A DNA stretch of 64,000 nucleotides from Blastocystis hominis. Lineage: Eukaryota; Sar; Bigyra; Opalinata; Blastocystidae. How positions within the stretch are numbered: position 1 is the first letter of the stretch; each line of letters opens with the position of its first letter. Positions 55,547 through 64,000 of this stretch are shown one piece after another. The notes under the pieces are model-generated. The model saw nothing but the letters and a program-made list of their open reading frames with translations, searched no databases and was not told the DNA's origin. The stretch spans positions 823,501 through 887,500 of the forward strand of contig NW_013171865.1 in NCBI RefSeq assembly GCF_000151665.1, read 5' to 3'. A program made the position numbers and the translations under genes.

Positions 55547-56472
55547 GTATTGTTATGCAATACAGTACAATGATAGATTCCAGCTAATACAATGATCGAA
55601 CATAATGATTTCATGAATCTCGATCGATTCAATTGCAAAACAACCATTGAGACTACAATGTGTTTGAGTGATTGTTCCATTTGGATTCGATCGAATCAAT
55701 TGTATAATTCTATCAGTCGATTGGATCGCTATCAATGAATCATTCGATCGATTCTATATCATTGATAATCGAACAAATACAAATACAAAAACAAATACTG
55801 CTACTACTACTAATAATAATAATAATCACGAGGATTGATGGTTGAATACTCATCATCAATCTGATTATGATTCTGATTGATCGATCCTATCCAATCATTC
55901 TATTCATGATCAACAATACCAAAGTGATCTAATGGTATTCAATATGCTGAAATAGACCGATGAATAATGTGGATGATGATACAATCATAATAATGATGAT
56001 GATGATGAATGGATATCGAAAACTAACCAAATACACACCATTCATTCAATCAATCGATCATTCAATCGATCAATGGATTGAACAACCTTTCTATTCTTAT
56101 CAGTATTATTGAGTGTGAATGATGAATTGATTCTTTACGATATTCAACATTCAATTGCATTTTGAATCAGCTATCTTTCATCCATTGATTGATTGAGTGA
56201 ATGAGTGGTTTGTGTGATATTGAAGAATACGACATTCCATCCAAATATCGAAATGCGAAACCACGATTGATATTACTACGAACTACAACTATCAAGTATC
56301 AAACACATCCCATTTGATTCCATTATTATCAAATTGATAAATCCATGTTTTGTGACTCATTGATAAACAAACAAACAAACAAACAAACAAACAAACAAAC
56401 AAACAAACAAATGATAGTTAGTTGGATTGATTGAATGGTGAATCCAATATGATTTCCAATGCTATTCAATCG

Positions 56473-56670
56473 GATTCTATTCTATTCTATTCTATTCTAT
56501 TCTATTCTATTCTATTCTATTCTATTCTATTCTATTCTATTCTATTCTATTCTATTCTATTCTATTCTATTCTATTCTATTCTATTCTATTCTATTCTAT
56601 TCTATTCTATTCTATTCTATTCTATTCTATTCTATTCTATTCTATTCTATTCTATTCTATTCTATTCTAT
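56473..56670. repeat. (TCTAT)n pentanucleotide microsatellite, about 39 units
   Basis: Almost perfect 198-bp run; open in several frames, hence false long ORFs (FYSILFYS). Confidence 0.95.
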
Positions 56671-57352
56671 GTATACAGTGATCGATTCCTATTCAATAAG
56701 TCAAAATCAATATCCTAATTCAATATCAATCATTGTATTGTATTGTATTATCTACCGATTTAACAATGGATTCACAAATGGGAATAACCATCCAATATCA
56801 ATCGATTCCAACCATTCCATTGTGTCACTATCAAATCTAATCTTATTATTCATGATGATTATGATAATTCGAAGCAAGCAGTTTCCTATCAATATTGAAC
56901 AAATCCTAGTTCAAACCTATTCAAACCATCATTTGTATATCATTACTATTATTATTGGTAGATTGAATTCATCATTTGTGAATGTTCAATATGTGATCAT
57001 TGGGTCATTGGTAATAATAATAATGATGATGATCGAAAACAATGATTGATTGATTGATTGATTGAAACAACAATCATAATTCAGTATCATTGTTAAAATG
57101 GTAAAGAAGAACATCATAATAATCAGGCAGGATTGATATTTTGATAATTTATAGAATCATGAATTGTGATCAAGAATCGGTTTGAAACAAACAAACAAAC
57201 AATCAATCAATCAATCAATCAATGGAAATGTTCCTAAACAATGACGAATCACTGAACAAATCAAATCAAATCAAAATTATAGATTTAATGCTTGATTTAG
57301 TGGACAAGATCAGCGAGAATGGAAGAAACATCTATGAATCAAATCCAATCAA

Positions 57353-58857
57353 TCAAACTATACTCCAAATTGATTTCGATCGAACATTCCAAAATGAATT
57401 AGGCAGATCGACATTTTGAAGATTTGGAATATCTAAATACTATCAATATTCAATATTCAGAAATACTTGCCAATGTCACTACACAAGAATTACCGAAACT
57501 ATATTTTACAGAAGTTATTGATGTTAGATTTGGAAGATCTACAAAACAAATCATAACCAATCATATCATTATTACTTCGAAGTGTCAATGAAGGTGAATC
57601 ATCCCAACTTCCAGCAAGTGCCCATCCACCGAGTTGAATGGATTGTAATGATGGAAGATCTATATCAATCATTTCATTCGAATTCATTCAATACCTTCAA
57701 TTATTGTTGATAAGGATCTACGGAATGCATAATCACCTAATGTAATGGATTGTAGATTTGGAAGATCTATACATCATTCAAATATTCAATATCATATCAA
57801 TACCTCGAATCACAAATGAACTATAATAGAAATTGCCTGATTCACTTTCAATCGTACCAATTTGAATGGATTGTAATTGTGGTAGATTCTTCAATTCAAA
57901 GTCGCCAGCAAAATCAATGAAACTACATTCACCAATTTGAATGAATTCTAATGATTCACAATTCAATATGTGGAATGATTTCAATTTATTCTTGACCTTA
58001 GAGAACCATTCTTCAGAGGTGTGGCGTTTGTTAAACCACTCTTGTTTCACTTGAGTAAACGAATTGCTTCCGATATTGAAAGTTTTCAATCGATTCAATC
58101 CATCGATTTTGAATGTTCTCACTGATTCAAAACAATCATTGCCGATTTCGATTGATTCCAAATTATACAACAATGAAACATCCCAATCAACCAATACACA
58201 ATTGTTAATCAGTTTCAAATGTTTCATTCCAATATTCAGTGGTTTGTTTCCATCTCCTTCATAATTTTCATCAATATCACATTCAATTCCATTACACCAT
58301 TCACATTCATTCACTAATTTACCATATCGATCATACACTTTTCCAATTCCAAATCGCTTATCATCACACCAATATCCTTCATATTCAATACATCCATTAT
58401 TATGATAACTCGTTCCATATCCAAATCGTTTCCAATTGATCATTATGCCCTTGTACACCAATATTCCATCATCATCATACATTTCACCATATCCAAATGG
58501 AATTCCTATTTTACCTTCGTTTTCTGCCAATACCAATCCTTCAAATCGACTTCCATGATCCAAGTCTACTATTCCTTCAACAACTTCTGTGGATTGTTCT
58601 TTATTATATGAAATAGAACCAAATTGATGATTTCCAAACACTTTCAACACTTTCTGCTCATTGACCACAAATCCTCGATTCAAGAATATTCCATTATAGT
58701 ATTTTAATACTACACATTCACTATTACTCAATATGAGTGAAATCCAGCCATTTGGTTTCATTTCTTTACTCAAGCATATTTCCACATGTTGAATATTGGA
58801 ACTATCAATATGATACTTATTAATAGCGGAATTGACAAAAGCAAGATTGTTTTGCAT
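57353..58857 (-). CDS. MORN-repeat plus leucine-rich-repeat (BspA-like) protein
   Basis: Start MQNNLAFVNSAIN at 58857. Residues about 110-200 are MORN units (GYGEMYDDDGILVYKG, FGYGTSYHNNGCIEYEG, FGIGKVYDRYGKLV). Then LRR_5/BspA-type repeats (LESIEIGNDCFESVRTFKI, LKTFNIGSNSFTQ, LQSIQIGTIESESGNF). The last four LRRs are each one small exon; introns of 34-38 nt fall at the same place and phase, before ATCTTCCA (DLPNLQSI). Stop TGA at 57353. Such proteins act at membranes or the cell surface; function unknown. Confidence 0.75.
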
Positions 58858-59604
58858 GGAAATGAAAAGAAATATGGTAAAACGGTTATTTTGGAAACGA
58901 GGTCTGTTTCATTATTTCTCGATAGAACACACGTCATGAATTATTGTGTATGTCTTTGATATGCTGGTGTGTTACAAACTAGAATACATATAATAAAACC
59001 TCATTTTCTCCACCCATTTCTATTTTTCTTTATTTCGGTGCATTTCCATCTATTCATATATTCTTGTGTTATTTTCCAATACTTATAGCTATAATTGTAT
59101 AATATTACGCATTTTGATCACCTTTATTCTCTCCTGTCAGAATGGCTGTTCTATTAAGTCTATAATGGATGTATGCTCTTCAAAATATATCAATTATGTG
59201 GTAGTTAATATTGTTTTGCAACAATCGAACTCACAATAGTAAATACTGTTGGAATGGTTAGATTCGTAATAGAGAGGAGGGCAGTAGTATGTAGAATGCA
59301 AAATCCATCATTTCTATTTGACAAGTGGATTATTGTATTGATTCTCTGTTGATACTTCGATTCTCTTCTGTCACAATGATCATCCATATTGAGTACAAAG
59401 AATGATATTGCAGAGAAAGGAATGTGGTTCATAGATTGAAATCGTGAATAGGAATCATAGTATCATTAAACAAAACAATCGATTGAATAATATGATAATG
59501 GATGGAATCCATGAATCCTATGAATGAAAACCTTGCTTTCTATTTGATCAACAAAACAATGTGAAATGCAATGTGATTAACATAGCAATAGTATAAAAAA
59601 AACA
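58858..59604. other. AT-rich spacer, no gene seen
   Basis: Short frames only, none with family likeness. Confidence 0.5.
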
Positions 59605-60350
59605 AGTAATATTGAGTGAGTGAGTGAATGAATATGCCATCCATCATAGAGATCTCTTCCACTCACTTCCACTCCATCTTTCCATTCCACTTCGCGAGTA
59701 ACAATCCGAGTTTCTTCATCGATCCAGTATCCTCGACCATTTCAATTAATCAATTCTTTCGATTCATCATAATCGAATTCTCCTTCATAGATAGGAATTC
59801 GATTCGAAGCGATGGTGTTGTTACCGTTTCGCTTGAACTCCGTCATGATAGTTCCCTCGATCTTGCGGATGATCTCCACCAGCTTGTTACCCTTCCACAT
59901 TCCCTCAAGCAGCATGGCACCCGTTTTATCGTCATATTGGATGCCCCATCCTTCCCTCTCTCGATTCTCATTGAATTCACCGTGATAAATCAGGTGATCA
60001 CTCGCATGCGAATAGATTTCCATTCGCTCGCCTCGGACATGGTTTATTATACGATGAAAATTCTTTCTGTCCCAGATATCATCGAAGGACTGCACAAATG
60101 CGACGCATCCATTTTCGAATCGCGTAAAGTCGCCGATTTCGCTCTCGTCCGTATCCAACTCGTAACACATTTTCAGTATGCCATTTTGGAATAGGCAAAC
60201 CTTCCCAGCTCTCGTCAACGTGTATTCATCCTCGTGATCGCCTTGATAATATTGGAGGCTATACTTGCAGCCTCCAATAGTGATTTCCTTTGCTTCACCA
60301 AGCGTTATGTAACCGTCCAGGAGAAATTCGCTTCCCTTAAGTTCTTGCAT
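59605..60350 (-). CDS. MORN-repeat protein with an in-frame TGA
   Basis: Start MQELKGSEFLLDG at 60350. MORN units: IYHGEFNENREREGWGIQYDD, MLLEGMWKGNKLVEI, PIYEGEFDYDESKELIN, then TGA at 59742-59744, after which the same frame goes on with another MORN-like unit (NGRGYWIDEETRIVTREVEW, DLYDGWHIHS) to about 59605. No GT-AG pair can remove the TGA. Either the protein ends there at 202 aa, or the stop is recent, or it is read through. Confidence 0.6.
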
Positions 60351-61249
60351 TCTACCTATTTATAATCACATATCCTTAGCCTCTACTCTTTGAATCCGTA
60401 ATTTGTAGCCAAATATAAAGAATTTATGAAGAAAACAGAGAGATCAGTTTATTATTTTACACCTAAGTATTCTTCATATTTAAAAATTATGATAAAGTGC
60501 TACCATATACACATTGGATCCAAGATTTCCAAGTGAAGTACTCACTTGTGTTTCGCATCATTTTGTTCACATTTTTGTGGTTGAAATAGTTCGGAGGTAT
60601 AGATATTTATAATATTTATAATATCAGGATTGTTTGGAAACACTCAGAATGGAAAAGTCCATTTTGTTGTCTACTATGTCTGTATAGGTTGTACATTTAT
60701 GATATCATAGTGAAATCGTGTTATGAAGCAAGGATTTGGTTGCTCACTCCACTTTGTCTAAATAGTCTATATTATCATTATCATTATCATTATTATTATT
60801 TCGATAATCCAATCTATCCATCCATGATTCTAGCCAAATCATTTTGACTTGGGAATGGTTGGGTTTGAAAGCAATTCAAACTAGTAAAACTAGTAAATCA
60901 AAAGGAATGGAAATTGGTTTTGATCCAGTGATTTTCACACAAAGAACCTATCTTCACACATCGTTAACCATTCACTCCATTTTCTATCATTTCCTTATCC
61001 TAAACCAACCAACTAACTCTAAATACACTTTCTTTCTTTGTTTCAACTATCAACTCACAGCACTCTATTATTCCTATCAACTAGAGTCGTTTGGTTCCTC
61101 GTTCTGGATTATTCTGTTCATGTTTCTAAATCATTCCAACACCCTACACACTCTAAATCTACATTTTCCTTCCTTCCTTCCTAAACACATTTTCGATTCT
61201 CATTCAAATCCTACAACGCTTCAACCATTCCACATCTCTACAATTCCAT
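60351..61249. other. Spacer, no gene seen
   Basis: AT-rich; (ATCC)n at about 61246-61276 marks the border of the GC-rich island. Confidence 0.5.
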
Positions 61250-62720
61250 CCATCCATCCATCCATCCATCCATCCATCTTCCAAACCAAACACCGCAACC
61301 ATTTCTCTCTTTCTCTTTCTCTCAGCAACTGCCAAATCGGTCTGGATCGTGGAAACGTGGAAACATCGCGACCCACGGCGCACCAGGCGTGATCGACGAG
61401 GTGGGCGCGGATGAGCGCGCCGGTCACGTCGTAGGCGAAGAGGAAGCGGAGGCGGAGGCGGAGGCGGAGGCGGAGGGGCTGGGTGACGGAGACCACGGTG
61501 GCGTTCTGCGCCCAGTTGGACAGGAAGAGATCCAGAGAGCCCGGTCGACTCTGCACACCTTCGTAGGGAGCCACGGACCCCACCCCATCGCCCACCAGAT
61601 TCCTGCTCACTCACACCCACACCCACACCCACACCCAGAGCGAACCGGTGAGCGAGGAGGTTGGCTCGCCGTCCACCACCAACACCCAACGAATTCCGAC
61701 GTGGCCATCGTGGACACTCCGAATTGCCTGCCCATCCACTCGGCACTGCCCACTTCGCTCGGGACGCACTCCAGCGTGTAGGAAGTCGCGGGGATCCCAC
61801 CCTCCAACACGTCCCACACATCGCGTCCCGCGGGGAACCAGACGGTTCGGCGGAAGGAGGAAGGAGGAAGGAGGAAGGAGGAAGTCGCGGGAGCGCGAAG
61901 CTCGCACGTGGCGGTGCAGAGATCATGGAAGGATCCGGTAATCGCCATCGCACAGTCCCACTCAATGCCCTCCGCCTGATTCCACACACACCGCATACAG
62001 AACCGCAGAGAACACCCCATCCGCCACTCACCCCAAGCCCAAGCCGCAGACCAACCCTTCATCATCCGCTCACCTCCTCCTCCAACACATCCATCCCATC
62101 CTCCGTGAACCGCTCCAATGCTCTAATCCAACCCCACCATTTACAAATGATCCTTTGCCAGTCCCTTCATTCCGCTCAACGTTCAACGCTCAATTCCTTC
62201 TTCTCGAACAGCGCCATGTACTTCAGCTTCACCCACAAATCGTTCGTGGACTCCACCCACAACGCGCGGAGGCTCCGCTCCGGACCCCCACACCCATTCC
62301 TGATGCTCACCGAACACCAACCCCAGTCTTCCAACATCGCCCTCTTCGGGCTGTCGCAGCTCTGCATCTTCCTGCGCGCGAGGCACCCGCACCACGCACA
62401 CCTCCACCTTCCCATGCTCCACAGACCCACAAATGCACAACTGCACCGTCTTGGAACTCGCCTGCTCCCATTGGCCATCCAGTTCACTCGGCTCCCATCA
62501 ATCAGAGGCGAGGACCGTACCCACAGCAGTTCGCATACTCCGCCTTCTTGTCCCATTCTCCCAAGTTCCACACACGCTCCGCTTCTACAAACCTACAGCT
62601 CTTCCTCCCATAGTTTGCCCTTTCACTCATCGCAAATCCGTTCTCTCTACCACACTCTACCACCTCACAATATGAAAATGAAAATACGAGAAACAGAACA
62701 GCTATCCTAGGCAAGAAAAT
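61250..62720 (-). CDS. Unresolved intron-containing gene in a GC-rich island
   Basis: Minus-strand pieces look translated: VWNLGEWDKKAEYANC, ELDGQWEQASSKTVQLCICG, LWVKLKYMALFEKKEL, RTVWFPAGRDVWDVLEGG, LDLFLSNWAQNATVVSV. Candidate short introns separate them, including one opening GTTTCCACG (near 61335-61371). Phases do not all join, and repeats (GGAGGC at 61443-61478, ACCC at 61611-61640, GGAAGGA at 61855-61885) disturb the frame. Family unknown. The high GC contrasts with the flanks. Confidence 0.35.
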
Positions 62721-62726
62721 GGGGTT

Positions 62727-63010
62727 AACAAACAAACAAACAAACAAATTATTGACCTACAGGAGATCTTGAGCGGGTTATTCACCGTCTAGTACTTCAA
62801 TACCTTACGGCCTTAAACTTCTTCCCATTAGCCCACCTCTTGGGTCTGCTTGCTATCCCTTTATGTCACATACCATATAGAGTGAGCCGTTCATAATAAG
62901 TCCTTTGCAAGAATCTTGCTAGTTCCTCACAACCAACCAACTCACCTTACTCACCAAAACACTATCCACGACCAATATGCGGTGTCAGGATTTTCTCACA
63001 ATCCTTCCTT
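62727..63010 (-). mobile_element. Truncated second copy of the inverted-repeat element
   Basis: (AAAC)5 then the right terminal repeat of the 51.6-kb element in opposite orientation, followed by about 260 bp of its 3' interior (landmarks CTCTTGGGTCTGCTTGCTAT and CTAGTTCCTCACAACCAACC), diverged by roughly 20%. Homology stops near 63010; the other end is absent. Confidence 0.85.
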
Positions 63011-63367
63011 CCTTCCTTCTTACCTTCCTTCTAGAGGATGCTTCCATGTCAGCATATATGATATCATGTCTCTTCCAAAAGTGGTCATTTCCAACGAATT
63101 CCAGTACTCCCATCGCATCCTACAACTCTCTCACCCATGTCCTCTATCTTCCCTAAGATAAGACAAAGCACATAAATCGGTGTTTAATTTCCCAGATGGA
63201 AAGGCAAATTTACTGTCGGATCGAATTGGGCTCAATTTACTACAAATCCATTTCTCATCCACCAAATCAAGTGGTGTATCCAAATTCGCATTCTTATCCG
63301 ACATTTCAGAATGAACCTTCTTATACGGCGGGATATTCTTCTGTTGGACCGTATTCGTCCTCTCTGA

Positions 63368-64000
63368 TTAATCGCACTCTCGCTTCCTCTCATTATCACT
63401 ACACAAAACCTTCAAGTCATCTTTGTCATCACTGACTATATTTTCCATACTATATTCACTCATGTATTCACTATTCATCGTCTTCTTCACACTTATACTT
63501 AAGCTGGCTTCATTCTTATTTGTACATGATTCTTCTTTCACAGCCGCTTCAGAACTCAATATTCCTGTCGAATTTGAGTTTCCCAATGTCTTCTTTGCAT
63601 TCTCTTTCTTATTTCCTCTCCACCACAGAAAGTTGAAAAATCGAAAAATCGTTTACCACACATAGGGAGAATCAACCTTTTGCCCGAACAACTTACCATC
63701 AATATACTGCTCTCGCTCTTGCTCTCTCTTTTCTTCTTCACTTCATCACATGGCAGCTCGCAATCCTTCTTCTCTTCCAGCAAACTCCACTCTACCTTTG
63801 TTGAAGGCGAAACCTCTTTTGGTTCAATCGGCTTGACCTCCTCTTCCAAACGCACTCTTTTACTCTCCGTGTGTCGCAACACCACTTCTTCCTTTTCACT
63901 TCCAGGTCTCTTCACACGGTTCTCACTATTCTTCTATTGCGTTTTTATCGGAGTTTTGCCGTGGTTGGGAGATTTCGTACCAGTCCTTCTTGATTTTGAT
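63368..64000 (-). CDS. Lys/Glu/Ser-rich protein, 5' truncated by window edge
   Basis: Charged low-complexity protein: KRPGSEKEEVVLRH, KRVRLEEEVKPIEPKEV, then after an intron of uncertain length LGNSNSTGILSSEAAV, KKTMNSEYMSEYSMEN, CSDNERKRECD and TGA at 63368. Basic clusters suggest a nuclear protein. Not recognised. A plus-strand frame (63196-63435, MERQIYCRIELG..) overlaps its end and is less likely. Confidence 0.4.

Larger units (their letters stand above)
53586..57352. other. AT-rich gene desert with microsatellites
   Basis: No intact gene. Contains (GAAA)n at 55497-55545, (AAAC)n at 56368-56411, (TCTAT)n at 56473-56670, (AATC)n near 57200, and a decayed LRR copy (listed separately). Base composition is far lower in GC than the gene-rich half. 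Confidence 0.75.

Noticed and set aside
56473-56670. Telomere or centromere repeat
   Set aside because: Single short TCTAT tract inside a contig with genes on both sides; a plain microsatellite explains it.
56431-57049. Long FYSILFYS reading frames
   Set aside because: Pure translation of the (TCTAT)n microsatellite.

Overview
The window is nuclear DNA of a stramenopile gut protist and fits Blastocystis very well; the subtype cannot be set from sequence alone. Three things point there. (1) Almost every gene is cut by very short GT-AG introns, mostly 28-36 nt. (2) The motif TGTTTGTT sits just after many genes. In at least five genes no stop codon is encoded before it; a T in codon position 1, five bases upstream of the motif, would become TAA on polyadenylation, the stop-making mode known from Blastocystis. 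(3) Several proteins carry presequence-like N-termini suited to a mitochondrion-related organelle. No bacterial operons, CRISPR or phage are present. All exon joins were placed by eye from reading frame, GT..AG and family resemblance, so single splice sites are inference.

Layout. 1-17 kb: CNOT10-like deadenylase subunit (runs off the left edge), an unknown organelle-type protein, a divergent Hsp70, TAF7, a PHO80-type cyclin, a membrane-anchored coiled-coil protein, tRNA-Thr(CGU), cyclase-associated protein CAP, tRNA-Lys(CUU), a DIPP-like Nudix hydrolase, Rad9, glucosamine-6-phosphate deaminase, a proline-rich protein and a SAPS phosphatase-6 regulatory subunit. 17-34 kb: organellar TsaD (Qri7/OSGEPL1), an NCLX-like Na/Ca exchanger, a doublecortin-like/Rab fusion, SRP19, small unknowns, a histone-fold protein, Vps33, TTC1, membrane-anchored Erv1, a YqhD-type alcohol dehydrogenase and a GT49 glycosyltransferase. 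34-51 kb: Na,K-type P-ATPase, ESCRT-III CHMP5/Vps60, a secreted beta-helix protein, an ABCG-family protein with degenerate ATPase motifs, a GT61 glycosyltransferase and a class-3 lipase. 51.6-64 kb is accessory: a terminal-inverted-repeat element with a truncated second copy, an AT-rich repeat desert, a MORN+LRR gene with a decayed inverted copy, a MORN gene with an in-frame TGA, a GC-rich island with an unresolved gene, and a lysine/glutamate-rich gene running off the right edge.

Genes are packed tightly on both strands (often 50-150 bp apart), and convergent pairs share or overlap their 3' signals. Three perfect palindromes of the form TGTTTGT-n-ACAAACA lie exactly between convergent genes and look like two-way polyadenylation signals. 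Functionally the window mixes housekeeping (transcription, DNA damage, trafficking, organelle import) with cell-surface and secreted proteins (beta-helix, ABCG ectodomain, two Golgi glycosyltransferases, lipase).
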